A DNA stretch of 64,000 bases, taken from the NCBI GenBank assembly GCA_903842575.1, contig CAIMMM010000154.1, positions 1-64,000 on the forward strand, read 5' to 3'. The DNA is from an uncultured Bacteroidota bacterium (GTDB taxonomy: Bacteria; Bacteroidota; Bacteroidia; Flavobacteriales; Flavobacteriaceae). The position numbers and the translations under genes were made by a program. Below the pieces are notes generated by a model, which saw only the letters and a program-made list of their open reading frames with translations, ran no database searches and was not told the DNA's origin. Shown here in pieces: positions 26,001 to 34,298 of this stretch (the stretch's first letter is position 1; each line of letters starts with the position of its first letter).

Positions 26001-26739
26001 TTACCGATTCAAAATCGGAGACTTCGTAAAAGTCAGGTTTGTCAGGAGTTTTGGGTGCAAATTGCTGCACTTTTGGACCTTTCACAAATGCTACATTGTC
26101 TTTATAAGCAGAAACAATATCGTTGGGATTTTCTGCCGATGTTTTTTTAATCAACTTGAAAAGGGAAGAAGGTTGCTCCACACCATCAATAACAAAAGTG
26201 CCATTGAAAATCTTGTGGCGACAATGTTCCGAATTTACTTGTGAGAAACCAAACACTTCGGAATCGGTAAGTTTTCTGTTTAATTTTTGGGATAGACTAT
26301 TCAGGTAATCCACTTCTTCCTGGCTCAAAGCCAAACCTTCCTGTTTATTGTAAGCAGCAATATCTTCAATCTCCAAAATCGGTTCAGGTTGGCTATTTAC
26401 GGTGAAAACATATTGATTGAGTTCGCTGTATTTTTGCGAAAGCATTGGGTCAAAATCTGTGAAGGTTGAAGAAACTTTTTCAAATTCTTCAATTCGAATG
26501 ATGCCTTCAATGCCCATGTTTTGAGTAATCTCTACAGCATTGGTACTCCAAGGCGTAACCATTGCGGCACGTGGGCCAATAAAAAAATCCGTCAGGACGG
26601 ATTTTTCTAGTTTATGAGCGTCGGCAAAAAGCCAGTTAAGTTTAGAGATTGTTTCTGCCGACATCTCGTCTGCGCTAGATGTTTTTTGCGTGTGTACGGC
26701 AAAAACAGTGGTACTTTCGTTTCCGAAGAAATGAATCAT
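23032..26739 (-). CDS. purL: Phosphoribosylformylglycinamidine synthase (PurL, single-chain)
   Basis: This enzyme converts FGAR and glutamine to FGAM in purine synthesis. The 1235-aa one-chain form contains an N-terminal PurS-like region, two AIRS-type ATP-binding halves (VSLKAETHNFP.. TVEPFNGAATGSGGEIRDR; GGAAVSSADTGAFGSG), and a C-terminal glutamine amidotransferase with catalytic Cys in GICNGCQLF and His/Glu in MMPHIERS. Residues 354-362 (HFDKLSGTS) are encoded by a sequence that matches a widespread REP-like repeat and may be an in-frame insertion. The long antisense track ORFs are shadows. Confidence 0.94.
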   Translation of the reverse strand: MIHFFGNESTTVFAVHTQKTSSADEMSAETISKLNWLFADAHKLEKSVLTDFFIGPRAAMVTPWSTNAVEITQNMGIEGIIRIEEFEKVSSTFTDFDPMLSQKYSELNQYVFTVNSQPEPILEIEDIAAYNKQEGLALSQEEVDYLNSLSQKLNRKLTDSEVFGFSQVNSEHCRHKIFNGTFVIDGVEQPSSLFKLIKKTSAENPNDIVSAYKDNVAFVKGPKVQQFAPKTPDKPDFYEVSDFESVISLKAETHNFPTTVEPFNGAATGSGGEIRDRLAGGQGSLPLAGTAVYMTSYSRLTENRDWEKGMKERPWLYQTPMDILIKASNGASDFGNKFGQPLITGSVLTFEHEHFDKLSGTSRKLGYDKVIMQAGGIGYGKLDQAIKKKPTTGDKIVILGGENYRIGMGGAAVSSADTGAFGSGIELNAIQRSNPEMQKRAANAIRGLVESNQNPIVSIHDHGAGGHLNCLSELVEETGGLIDLDKLPIGDPTLSAKEIIGNESQERMGLVIGQENIDYLQRIADRERSPMYQVGDVTNNHRFTFQSKSTGTKPMDFALEDMFGSSPKVIMNDKTIIINYTELTYSQENIKTYLNQVLQLEAVACKDWLTNKVDRCVGGKVAKQQCVGPLQLPLNNCGVMALDYLGKEGVATSIGHSSITALIDPTSGSRNAIGEALSNLVFAPLKENLKSVSLSANWMWPCKNEGEDARLYEAVQACSDFAIELGINIPTGKDSLSMKQKYPNDEVISPGTVIISAAGNCSNITKVVEPVLQKKGSSIYYINLSQDEFKLGGSSFAQTQNKIGSEAPTIKDAAFFKRAFNAIQDLIKDRQIIAGHDIGSGGLITTLLEMCFADVNLGATIDLSSFEEKDLVKILFSENIGLVLQAKDDAAFESEMNGIEYFKIGNVESSENLIIQTRAKGELSEANLKFNIQHYRDVWFETSFLLDQKQSKNNKAKERFDNYKHQALTYQFPSHFTGKLASIPNTNRPKAAIIREKGSNSEREMANAMYLAGFDVKDVHMTDLISGREKLEDIQFIGAVGGFSNSDVLGSAKGWAGAFLYNEKAKTALQNFFKREDTLSVGICNGCQLFMELELVNPEHEVHGKMHFNDSHKHESIFTSVKVQENNSVMLKTLAGTTLGVWVSHGEGKFHLPYEENQYNIVAKYGYDSYPSNPNGSDYNTAMMCDKTGRHLVMMPHIERSTFPWNWAYYPTDKKDEVSPWLEAFINARLWIEKV
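25655..25680 (-). repeat. REP-like repeat embedded in the purL coding sequence
   Basis: On the minus strand the segment CACTTCGACAAGCTCAGTG followed by GGACAAG resembles an intergenic repeat I know from several bacterial phyla. Its ends CACT/AGTG are inverted. It is read in frame as HFDKLSGTS between conserved PurL blocks. Only one copy is seen in this window. Confidence 0.5.
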
Positions 26740-26770
26740 TTTTTTTTGTAGTTAGTTGTTGTTGTAGTTG

Positions 26771-26778
26771 CAAATCTA
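26771..26778 (-). promoter_or_regulatory. -7 promoter box for purL
   Basis: On the minus strand TAGATTTG fits TAnnTTTG and lies 31 bp upstream of the purL ATG. Confidence 0.45.
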
Positions 26779-26826
26779 GGTTAAAAAAATTGAAACCTAA
26801 AATTGCAAATTATATAATTTAAAAAA

Positions 26827-28386
26827 TTAATTAGGAAAAACGATATGCTGATAAGCACCAATATCTACTTTACCACTTGTCACTATTCGAGTTGCACCAG
26901 TTACATCCAAATTGATACCCAAATCATCACCAAAATCTTTAACATCAGAATGATCACCAATCATTAACTTATTGGTATAGACATCAAGGAAATCCGGGTT
27001 TTGATTTTTGATGATTTCAGCAGTGTTGATAAACGCATAAAGAGGATCATTGGTAAACTGATTGTTGGAGTTATTGAATCGGATTTGGCATTTATTGAAA
27101 CTATAATTGAATTGTTTAGAGGTGTCCGTGCCTTTGTCCAATATTAATTCCACTTGGTTGGACCCAAAAATGATACAATTCTTAAAATCGGCCTGTTCTA
27201 AATCGAAGGTTACTTGTTGATTACTATTATCTTTATAATAATTATCAACTAAAACTGCTAATTGTTTAGAACTTGACCAATTATTGTTGAAAGTACATTG
27301 TTTAAACTCATAGGACCCACCAAGCGTACAAGCTAAAGCATATTGCCCCGCGTAATTGATTACTATATTTTCGCCTCTAATTTTCGCGGTCTTGGCATAA
27401 ATACCCATATTAGTAGCATTATATATTTGGGTGTTTTTTATCGTCATATAATTGCCGTCATTGTGGTCAATCAGCAAACCGATAATAGCATTTTTAATAG
27501 TTAGATGGTCAATTTCATTGTCCGTACTTCCGTCGGTTAACCAAATGGTACCCCATTGTCCGGGGATATCTGAAAAATCGGGCTCCAACCGGTCGCCTTC
27601 AAAAATCACTTCATTTTCTAAGGCTTCGGTTGAAGAAATGCCACCTAGAACTTTGAGCGAACCCCCACTGCCAATAATTAAACCCGAATCGGCATGAAAA
27701 TGGACTCGTGCTCCGGCTTGGACTGTTAATGTTTTTCCCGAGGGTACAGCACCATATCCATAGATAACATAAGGTTTATCATTCCCCCAGACATATTCAT
27801 TTCCGTTAACTGGGTCGTTATCATCGAGGTAAAAGCCATAAGCATTTTCATCACCAATTGGTATAGTTTCCGTAGTGCCATCACTAAAACGTTTTGGATA
27901 TAAAAAATAGGCATCCTGAATTAAAGTAACCAATTCTACTTTTTGTTGATTAGCACCAATATCAAATAAAATTTGGTCAGTATAAAGGAAATCAGTTGGA
28001 TTGGCAGTAGCTACATCTGCGGTTACTTCAATAAAAACATACATACTGTCTTTAGCTAAAAGCTCTACATCATTAAATATCTGACCATCTCCAACGCCAC
28101 TATTGTCATTGTCTTCACCGGTCATTCCATCAACAGTCATTCTGTATTTAGACTGCAGTCCTTTTTCCAATTGAATTTTTGGAATTTTAATGTCTGTATT
28201 ACTTTTATTATATACTTTCAATGTATAGGTACTTGATCCGATATTGGTAAAAACGGTATCTAAATAAACGGTGTCTCTAGAAAAGGTTAAATCTCCTGTG
28301 CTTGCTTCAAACACAAAGTCTTCACGGCATGAAGTTAAAGAAATGGAGATTCCAATAAAGAATAAAATATAAAAAATAGTACGCAT
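26827..28386 (-). CDS. Lipoprotein with parallel beta-helix-like region
   Basis: This 519-aa protein starts with a lipoprotein signal (SLTSCRED, Cys20). An N-terminal part (about 30-180) resembles a beta-sandwich found at the start of many Bacteroidota surface proteins, with YLDTVFTNIGSSTYTLKVYN. The remainder has repeated short beta-strand patterns rich in Asn, Gly and Ile, for example NEIDHLTIKNAIIGLLIDHN, as in right-handed parallel beta-helices. Such proteins often bind or cut polysaccharides, but no catalytic residues can be named. It is expressed away from purL by a separate unit. Confidence 0.7.
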   Translation of the reverse strand: MRTIFYILFFIGISISLTSCREDFVFEASTGDLTFSRDTVYLDTVFTNIGSSTYTLKVYNKSNTDIKIPKIQLEKGLQSKYRMTVDGMTGEDNDNSGVGDGQIFNDVELLAKDSMYVFIEVTADVATANPTDFLYTDQILFDIGANQQKVELVTLIQDAYFLYPKRFSDGTTETIPIGDENAYGFYLDDNDPVNGNEYVWGNDKPYVIYGYGAVPSGKTLTVQAGARVHFHADSGLIIGSGGSLKVLGGISSTEALENEVIFEGDRLEPDFSDIPGQWGTIWLTDGSTDNEIDHLTIKNAIIGLLIDHNDGNYMTIKNTQIYNATNMGIYAKTAKIRGENIVINYAGQYALACTLGGSYEFKQCTFNNNWSSSKQLAVLVDNYYKDNSNQQVTFDLEQADFKNCIIFGSNQVELILDKGTDTSKQFNYSFNKCQIRFNNSNNQFTNDPLYAFINTAEIIKNQNPDFLDVYTNKLMIGDHSDVKDFGDDLGINLDVTGATRIVTSGKVDIGAYQHIVFPN

Positions 28387-28563
28387 CTGTTTTCTGAATT
28401 TTGGTAAATATATGTATTAATTTGAAAATTTGAAAATGTGTTTTTTAAAGAATTATAATGATTAAACGAAGAAAATGATTTTTTATTCTGTAAAAGTAAC
28501 AATCCAAACTGAATTTACTTTTTTCAAATCCTAAATAATTTGGTATTTTTACAAAAAATAATA

Positions 28564-29625
28564 ATGAGTAATTTATTCCAAAAAGTACAATCCCATCAAA
28601 AGCTACAATTGCCTTTTGTGTTGTTTTGTAAACCCAATTCGGATAAAATTATTGGCTTATTTCAAAACGATAACAGCAACTATTTTATAGAAAATTTTAA
28701 AGAAAAAGGCTTTATTTTTGCACCTTTCTCGGGTCCAAAAATTCCTTATATCCCTGTAGATGCGTCTCATGTTTATGTTGAAAAAGTTTCGGTTTCTGAT
28801 TTTTATGTTGCAAGTAATACAAAGTTTTTTACAAATGATAAAGACCAATCTGATTTTGAAAAATTAGTTCAAAAAGGAATTGACGCAATACAATTGGGCG
28901 CAATTCAAAAAGTAGTTTTATCTAGAAAAGAAACGGCAGAAATCCCTCATTTTGATTTAGAATCTACTTTCAAAAAACTTCTCGCCAATTATCCAGCAGC
29001 GTTTAAGTATTGCTTTTTTCATCCAAAAACAGGTTTATGGCTTGGTGCCACACCAGAGCAGTTTTTGAAAATAGACAATCAAGAAATTCAAACGGTAGCT
29101 CTAGCGGGAACACAGGTTTTTGAAGATAAAGAGGAGGTGATTTGGGAAGTAAAAGAAAAAAAGGAACAGGAATTTGTCACTGATTTCATTGTAGACAGTT
29201 TACAAGATTATGTTTCCGAAGTGACTGTTTCTAATCCATATACAGTAAGAGCAGGCAACATAATGCACATTAAAACCAATATTTCCGGAAAATTAAATAG
29301 AGAGCAAGGTCTGAAACAAGTTATTGAAGTATTGCATCCAACTCCAGCTGTTTGTGGTTTGTCAAAAGTAAAAGCTAAAGATTTTATACTTCAAAATGAA
29401 GGGTATAATCGGGAATATTATTCTGGGTTTTTGGGAGAACTAAATATTAATTTGGCAACATTTAAAACGGAACAGTCCGATTTATTTGTTAATTTGCGAT
29501 GCATGAAAATAGTTGACAATGTTGCGGAATTATTCATAGGTTGTGGTATCACAAAGGATAGTGAACCAAACAAGGAATATGTTGAAACGGTAAATAAGGC
29601 CATGACGATGAAACGGGTATTTTAA
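28564..29625 (+). CDS. menF: Isochorismate synthase (menaquinone pathway)
   Basis: The enzyme converts chorismate to isochorismate, the entry to menaquinone. The 353-aa protein has the chorismate-binding signatures GATPEQFLKI, TVALAGTQ, PTPAVCGLSK and REYYSGFLGELN, and the basic/acidic residues that bind Mg2+ and chorismate. The partner MenD is 23 kb away at 52375, so the pathway is dispersed in this genome. I prefer the ATG at 28564 to the track's 28540 start. It precedes bshB1 by 32 bp; the two may be transcribed together. Isochorismate for a siderophore is an alternative role. Confidence 0.87.
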   Translation: MSNLFQKVQSHQKLQLPFVLFCKPNSDKIIGLFQNDNSNYFIENFKEKGFIFAPFSGPKIPYIPVDASHVYVEKVSVSDFYVASNTKFFTNDKDQSDFEKLVQKGIDAIQLGAIQKVVLSRKETAEIPHFDLESTFKKLLANYPAAFKYCFFHPKTGLWLGATPEQFLKIDNQEIQTVALAGTQVFEDKEEVIWEVKEKKEQEFVTDFIVDSLQDYVSEVTVSNPYTVRAGNIMHIKTNISGKLNREQGLKQVIEVLHPTPAVCGLSKVKAKDFILQNEGYNREYYSGFLGELNINLATFKTEQSDLFVNLRCMKIVDNVAELFIGCGITKDSEPNKEYVETVNKAMTMKRVF

Positions 29626-29657
29626 AAAAATCAATTTGAATTAAATATATCAATTAA

Positions 29658-30374
29658 ATGAAACTAGATATTTTAGCTTTCGGAGCACATCCAGACGATG
29701 TGGAATTAGGTTGTAGTGGTACTATTGCCAAAGAAATTTCAATTGGCAAGAAAGTTGGAATTGTTGATTTGACGCGAGGCGAATTGGGTACAAGAGGCTC
29801 GATTGAAATTCGTAACGAAGAAACTCAAAAAGCATCAAAACTATTAGGAATTACTGTTAGAGAGAATCTGGATATGTGTGACGGTTTTTTTGTAAATGAT
29901 GAAAAGCATCAATTGGAAGTCATTAAAATGATTCGGAAATACCGCCCAGAAATAGTCCTTTGTAATGCCATTGAGGATAGGCATATTGATCATGGCAAAG
30001 GAAGTAAACTCGTTTCGGATGCTTGTTTCTTATCGGGTTTACAAAAAATTGAAACGACTGTTGATGGAAAATTACAAGAATCTTGGCGACCAAAAATAGT
30101 GTACCATTATATTCAATGGATGAATGTAGAGCCTGATTTTGTTGTGGATATATCTGCATTTATAAAAGTTAAAACGGCTACTATTTTGTCCTATAGTTCC
30201 CAGTTTTATAATCCCAATTCCAACGAACCCGAAACTCCAATTGCCACTAAAAATTTCTTGGAAAGTATTCACTATCGCTCACAGGATTTGGGGAGATTGA
30301 TAGGCGTGGAGTACGCCGAAGGTTTCACTGTGGAAAGGTATTTGGCTGTCAATAGCTTAAGTGATTTGATTTAA
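29658..30374 (+). CDS. bshB1: Bacillithiol biosynthesis deacetylase BshB1
   Basis: BshB1 removes the acetyl group from N-acetylglucosaminyl-malate, the second step of bacillithiol synthesis. The 238-aa protein is a LmbE/PIG-L fold enzyme with the zinc motif AHPDDVE (residues 10-16) and a second metal-site motif RHIDHGKG, plus an EYAEGF signature near the C-terminus. Bacillithiol is the low-molecular-weight thiol of many flavobacteria, which fits the thiol-rich gene content of this window. BshA and BshC are not in the window. Confidence 0.9.
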   Translation: MKLDILAFGAHPDDVELGCSGTIAKEISIGKKVGIVDLTRGELGTRGSIEIRNEETQKASKLLGITVRENLDMCDGFFVNDEKHQLEVIKMIRKYRPEIVLCNAIEDRHIDHGKGSKLVSDACFLSGLQKIETTVDGKLQESWRPKIVYHYIQWMNVEPDFVVDISAFIKVKTATILSYSSQFYNPNSNEPETPIATKNFLESIHYRSQDLGRLIGVEYAEGFTVERYLAVNSLSDLI

Positions 30375-30389
30375 TTTTTATTTTTTTTC

Positions 30390-30420
30390 TTGGCAAAAGA
30401 AAACTTTTATATTATATTTG
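30390..30420 (+). promoter_or_regulatory. Promoter of tRNA-His
   Basis: TTGG (30390-30393) and a perfect -7 box TATATTTG (30413-30420) are 19 bp apart, 15 bp before the tRNA 5' end. Confidence 0.65.
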
Positions 30421-30434
30421 CACACGTTAAAAAT

Positions 30435-30509
30435 GGTGGTTGTAGCTCAGCTGGTTAGAGCGCTGGTTTGTGGTGCCGGAAGTCGCCGGTTCGAACCCGG
30501 TCATCCACC
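30435..30509 (+). tRNA. tRNA-His (anticodon GTG)
   Basis: A cloverleaf can be drawn: acceptor GTGGTTG/CATCCAC with one T-T mismatch, D arm GCTC/GAGC, anticodon stem CTGGT/GCCGG, T arm GCCGG/CCGGT with loop TTCGAAC. The anticodon GTG is at 30470-30472. The extra 5' G at 30435 pairs with C73, the histidine identity feature. CCA is not encoded. A terminator follows 14 bp downstream. Confidence 0.97.
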
Positions 30510-30522
30510 CAAGAATGCAAAA

Positions 30523-30549
30523 CCTCACGCTATAGCGTGAGGTTTTTTT
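30523..30549 (+). terminator. Terminator of tRNA-His
   Basis: The perfect palindrome CCTCACGCTATAGCGTGAGG is followed by seven T residues. Confidence 0.9.
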
Positions 30550-30568
30550 GTTACTCAAACTTTTGGAG

Positions 30569-31048
30569 ATGAAAAAAATATTATTTTTACTATTATTTCC
30601 CTCATTAATACTAGCACAATCTGATGCTGATATTGATAAGACTATAAAATTGAAAGTTGCCATCATGCAAAATTTTGTAGCCAAAGGCGCAGAAGGAGAA
30701 ACGCTATTTTGGCAAACGAAAGGCAAAGTTACCTATGCCATTGTTAATTATACCGAAGAACAAAATCCTCAATTCAAAGCTTTATTTATTGCCCAATACC
30801 AAGAACTGCAGACGATTTATAAAAAAATGATTGTTTCTGAAGATGAAAAGGATACGGCTTTGTATGTAAAAACACTTATTCATCAAGAAGAAGATTACCG
30901 CAATTTACTAACGCCAGCTCAATTAAAACTGTATTTGGATAAATTAGCCGATTTTGAAAAGAACAATCCCGAAGCCAACAATTCCTATTCCTCTTTGTTC
31001 TTCTCTGAGAATTTATTAAAAGAATATAAATCAAGATTTACATTATAA
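30569..31048 (+). CDS. Secreted hypothetical protein
   Basis: This 159-aa protein has a signal peptide (ILFLLLFPSLILAQ) and a mature part that is predicted all-helical and acidic. The region TLFWQTKGKVTYAIVNY is the most distinctive. Family resemblance to any named domain is not evident to me. I start it at the ATG at 30569 rather than the track's 30548, because the earlier position lies in the tRNA terminator's T run; a GGAG precedes this ATG. A terminator follows immediately, so it is a monocistronic gene. It could be a chaperone-like or sensor protein of the periplasm, but this is guesswork. Confidence 0.65.
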   Translation: MKKILFLLLFPSLILAQSDADIDKTIKLKVAIMQNFVAKGAEGETLFWQTKGKVTYAIVNYTEEQNPQFKALFIAQYQELQTIYKKMIVSEDEKDTALYVKTLIHQEEDYRNLLTPAQLKLYLDKLADFEKNNPEANNSYSSLFFSENLLKEYKSRFTL

Positions 31049-31079
31049 AAAAAGCGCCGAGTGATTGGCGCTTTTTTTA
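31048..31079. terminator. Bidirectional terminator
   Basis: The stem AAAAGCGCC/GGCGCTTTT with an 8-nt loop follows the hypothetical gene and faces the convergent M28 peptidase gene. Confidence 0.85.
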
Positions 31080-31101
31080 TTTAATAATCTTCGATTATCA
31101 T

Positions 31102-32127
31102 TTATTTCCCATCCTTATCCACAACCAAACGGTTTTCACGATTGGCTATTTCCCATGCAATTGTAAATGCCAGTTGGGTTCTTTTGGCTAAAGCATCAAA
31201 CTCAATTTTATCCACTTCATCCGAAACTTTGTGATAATCGGCATGAACGCCATTGAATAAAAACACAGATGGAATACCATTTTTTGCAAAATTATAATGG
31301 TCGGAACGATAGTAAAAACGGTTTCTGTCGTTTCTGTCATTGTATTTATAATCAATATTGATGTTGATGTATTTTTTATTTACAGCTTCACAAATGTTGT
31401 ACAAATCGGTAGATAAATAGTCAGAGCCAATAAGATAAATGTAATTGTTATTCTCTGTGTGTGCTTCATCTCTTCGGCCAATCATGTCAATGTTTACATC
31501 GGCTACGGTATTGGCTAATGGAAATAGTGGGTTTTCGGAATAATATCTTGAACCATGTAAACCGTGCTCTTCACCCGTAACATGTAATATTAAAATGGAA
31601 CGTTTTGGACCATGACCTTCGTTTTTTGCTTTTTGAAAAGCTTTCGCAATTTCCACTAAAGCTACCGTTCCCGAGCCATCATCATCGGCACCGTTATACA
31701 CTTCATCTTTTGTCTTTCCTAAATGGTCATAATGTGCAGAAATTACAATAATTTCATCGGGTTTTTCAGAACCTTCAATGAATGCCCAAATATTTTCGGA
31801 GTCCCCCAAATTCTCATTTCTTTTTGCATTTAAGTAATCAGCTGGTATGGGTTGATAATAACTAGTAGCTCCTTTTGGAAATGGAATGCCTGCTTTTTTA
31901 TATTGTTCAATTAAATAATTCCCTGCTTTTTTTTGACCTGGACTTCCTGTATCTCTTCCTTCCATTTCGTCAGAAGCAACTATTGTTAAATGTTTTTTTA
32001 ATACAGTAGCAGTAATGTTGTTGATGTATTTTTGTTCGTCTAAGGGTGTTTTTTTAGTAGCTACATTTTGGCTTGAACAACTTGTGAATAATAATGTAAA
32101 CAGGGATAGGTAAATAATTTTTTTCAT
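31102..32127 (-). CDS. M28-family zinc aminopeptidase, lipoprotein
   Basis: The protein is a secreted metallopeptidase. The 341-aa precursor has a lipobox (LLFTSC). The M28 co-catalytic zinc ligands are visible in order: HYDHLG, the bridging Asp in GADDDGSG, Glu in TGEEHGLHGS, Asp in NIDMIGRRD and His in DYHKVSDE. M28 enzymes cleave N-terminal amino acids from peptides; specificity is not predictable here. The gene after it (lower coordinates) is convergent, and the DUF3667 gene upstream is separated by only 4 bp, so the two probably form one transcript. Confidence 0.88.
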   Translation of the reverse strand: MKKIIYLSLFTLLFTSCSSQNVATKKTPLDEQKYINNITATVLKKHLTIVASDEMEGRDTGSPGQKKAGNYLIEQYKKAGIPFPKGATSYYQPIPADYLNAKRNENLGDSENIWAFIEGSEKPDEIIVISAHYDHLGKTKDEVYNGADDDGSGTVALVEIAKAFQKAKNEGHGPKRSILILHVTGEEHGLHGSRYYSENPLFPLANTVADVNIDMIGRRDEAHTENNNYIYLIGSDYLSTDLYNICEAVNKKYININIDYKYNDRNDRNRFYYRSDHYNFAKNGIPSVFLFNGVHADYHKVSDEVDKIEFDALAKRTQLAFTIAWEIANRENRLVVDKDGK

Positions 32128-32131
32128 TGAT

Positions 32132-33205
32132 TTAATGGATGTTTATTAGGGTGTATAGGAAAAATAAAATGAGTATAATAGATATAAAAAACATATTGAT
32201 AAAAAACAGAAAAATACTTTTGATAAACGAAATCCATTTTGTTTCTCCATAGAATCTGTGATGTGCCGGATAGAAATAGTAAAACATCCAAACATAACCA
32301 ACAAATTTAGAAATGCTATTGAGGGAATCAATTATGGAAGAATTTCCAAAAAGTGATATTGACCTAGAAAAAATAAAAACAATTAAATAGATGAGCAATA
32401 AAAATGAAAAATAATGTAATGTAAATATACCATGATCAAAATAATACCATCTTTTTTTACTGTGAAATAACCATAGGAAAAAGGCAAATAATGGCATGTA
32501 TAAAATTAATACTTTCGGGAAGTTATGAATAGCAGATTCATATCCTTTTTCAATAATTTCCGATTTGGTGTTGTTATCTCTAACATATTGAACTTTCCTA
32601 GTAATCCAATATTCAAAATCCCCCATTTTTTCATTCGCTTTCCCAAATTTTTGGATGGAGTCTATTTGATTCACCGATTTATAATCAGTATTAAAAAAAC
32701 TATCTTCTTTATCTTCAACTTTCTTTTTTTGAATAGTATCTTTTACTTGTTTAGAAACATAATTAGATTTTAAAAAATGTTTTTGTTCTATTTTCTTTTG
32801 TGAAATAGTATCTATTTTAATTTTATTATTTATGGTAGAGGATGAAGTTTTCGTTTGTTTCATGTTCAACAAATCACTCTCAACCTCTTTATCAGGAAAA
32901 ACAGCAATCAAAAAAAAAGTAACAAAACTGATAAAAATATATAATCTAACGGGTGCTAAATAAGAAAGCCGTTTCCCAGAAAGATATTCTTTGGTTAAGG
33001 AGGCGGGCTTTAATAATAAGTTCTTTATTGTTTTCCAAAAAGCATTTTCATAGTGGGTTAAATCTTCAAAAAAGTGTATGAAGAGGTGATGAAATGTTTT
33101 TCGGGTATCGCTATTTTCCTGCCCGCAATTGGGGCAAAATCTATTCTCTACAACATAGTTGCAATTCAGACAGGTTTTGTCTTTTCTAAGAGGGTTTCTA
33201 GACAT
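32132..33205 (-). CDS. DUF3667 membrane protein with N-terminal zinc ribbon
   Basis: This 357-aa protein begins with a zinc-ribbon-like motif CLNCNYVVENRFCPNCG (two CxxC pairs), followed by FHHLFIHFFEDLTHYENAFWKTIKNLL, the DUF3667 hallmark. A membrane helix near residue 90 is followed by a long, charged Lys/Ser/Thr-rich loop and then several C-terminal helices. I use the ATG at 33205; the track's start is a TTG five residues earlier. Function is unknown. It is 4 bp upstream of the M28 peptidase gene. A membrane-assembly or lipid-related role is a guess only. Confidence 0.8.
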   Translation of the reverse strand: MSRNPLRKDKTCLNCNYVVENRFCPNCGQENSDTRKTFHHLFIHFFEDLTHYENAFWKTIKNLLLKPASLTKEYLSGKRLSYLAPVRLYIFISFVTFFLIAVFPDKEVESDLLNMKQTKTSSSTINNKIKIDTISQKKIEQKHFLKSNYVSKQVKDTIQKKKVEDKEDSFFNTDYKSVNQIDSIQKFGKANEKMGDFEYWITRKVQYVRDNNTKSEIIEKGYESAIHNFPKVLILYMPLFAFFLWLFHSKKRWYYFDHGIFTLHYFSFLLLIYLIVFIFSRSISLFGNSSIIDSLNSISKFVGYVWMFYYFYPAHHRFYGETKWISFIKSIFLFFINMFFISIILILFFLYTLINIH

Positions 33206-33279
33206 ACAAACTTCATTCAATAATCAGACGTAAAACTATTAAAATTATTTCTATTTTCGTACACTAATAATTAGTAATC

Positions 33280-33738
33280 ATGCATTCACAAGCAAAAACA
33301 CCTGAGCTGTATTTGGAAGAACTTCCCGAGGAGAGAAAGATTACCTTTGGTAAACTGCGAAAAGCTATTTTAGAAAACCTCCCTGCCGGATTTGAAGAAG
33401 AGATGTCTTATGGGATGATTGGCTATGTTGTGCCTTTTTCTATTTATCCAAAAGGATATCATTGCAATACAAAACTTCCTTTACCTTATATTAATATTGG
33501 TTCCCAAAAAAACTTTATAGCCATGCATCACATGGGAATTTATGGTAGTGAAAATTTGCTAAATTGGTTTGTATCAGAATACCCAAAACATTGCAAAACC
33601 AAATTGGATATGGGAAAAGGCTGCATCCGATTTAAAAAAATGGATGACATCCCTTATGATTTAATAGCCGAATTGGTTGGTAAAATTTCGGTTCAAGGAT
33701 ATATTTCAACGTATGAAAGTCTTTTAAAAAGCAGATAG
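33280..33738 (+). CDS. DUF1801 domain-containing protein
   Basis: This 152-aa cytoplasmic protein matches the DUF1801 (YdhG-like) pattern: YLEELPEERKITFGKLRKAI at the N-terminus, EEMSYGMIGYVVP and a conserved GKGCIRFKKMDDIPYDLI near the end. The fold is related to small alpha-beta domains with no established enzymatic activity. It begins a run of four plus-strand genes and abuts the GNAT gene by one base, so translational coupling is likely. Confidence 0.78.
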   Translation: MHSQAKTPELYLEELPEERKITFGKLRKAILENLPAGFEEEMSYGMIGYVVPFSIYPKGYHCNTKLPLPYINIGSQKNFIAMHHMGIYGSENLLNWFVSEYPKHCKTKLDMGKGCIRFKKMDDIPYDLIAELVGKISVQGYISTYESLLKSR

Positions 33739-33739
33739 C

Positions 33740-34249
33740 ATGATTGAAATAGAAAAGGTTGCTGCAACGGATTTAGTAAAATTTGAAGTTATCAGAACCA
33801 TCGCGCAAGAAACTTGGCCAATAGCATATGGAGCAATACTTTCTTCCTCCCAATTGGAATATATGTTTACTATGATGTATAGCACCTCAAGTTTATTGGA
33901 ACAAGCTGCCAAGAAAAATTCGCAATTTATCTTAGCCAAAGAAGGTAACGATGATTTAGGTTTTGCTTCTTATGAAATTGATATACATCAAACAAACAAA
34001 ACCAAAATTCATAAAATTTACATCTTACCTGAAACGCAAGGAAAAGGCATTGGTAAAAAGCTGATAGATTATATAGCTGCCCAAGCGAAAAATCAAAAGG
34101 ATATTGCCCTAATTTTAAATGTTAATAAATACAACAAAGCGTTACATTTCTATTTGAAACTGGGATTTTCTAATGTAAAAGAGGAAGTAATCGATATTGG
34201 AAATGGTTATATAATGGACGATTATGTGATGGAGAAAATGTTGGAATAA
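33740..34249 (+). CDS. GNAT-family N-acetyltransferase
   Basis: This 169-aa protein has the GNAT acetyl-CoA-binding motif A in YILPETQGKGIGKKLIDYI and a motif B region KYNKALHFYLKLGFSNVKE. Such proteins acetylate small amines, amino acids, antibiotics or protein N-termini; the substrate is not predictable. It starts one base after the DUF1801 stop and precedes tcdA by 49 bp. Confidence 0.83.
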   Translation: MIEIEKVAATDLVKFEVIRTIAQETWPIAYGAILSSSQLEYMFTMMYSTSSLLEQAAKKNSQFILAKEGNDDLGFASYEIDIHQTNKTKIHKIYILPETQGKGIGKKLIDYIAAQAKNQKDIALILNVNKYNKALHFYLKLGFSNVKEEVIDIGNGYIMDDYVMEKMLE

Positions 34250-34298
34250 TTCCTGTTTTTTTGCTTATTTTTGCCAACGAAAATCAATAATTACAGGC

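Noticed and set aside
28405-28440. AATTTGAAAATTTGAAAA direct repeats
   Set aside because: Two imperfect 8-bp units in an A/T-rich gap are expected by chance; no link to a promoter was found.
30427-30726. 99-aa minus-strand ORF covering tRNA-His
   Set aside because: Its end (TGFEPATSGTTNQRSNQLSY) is the classic artefact of translating the strand opposite a tRNA.
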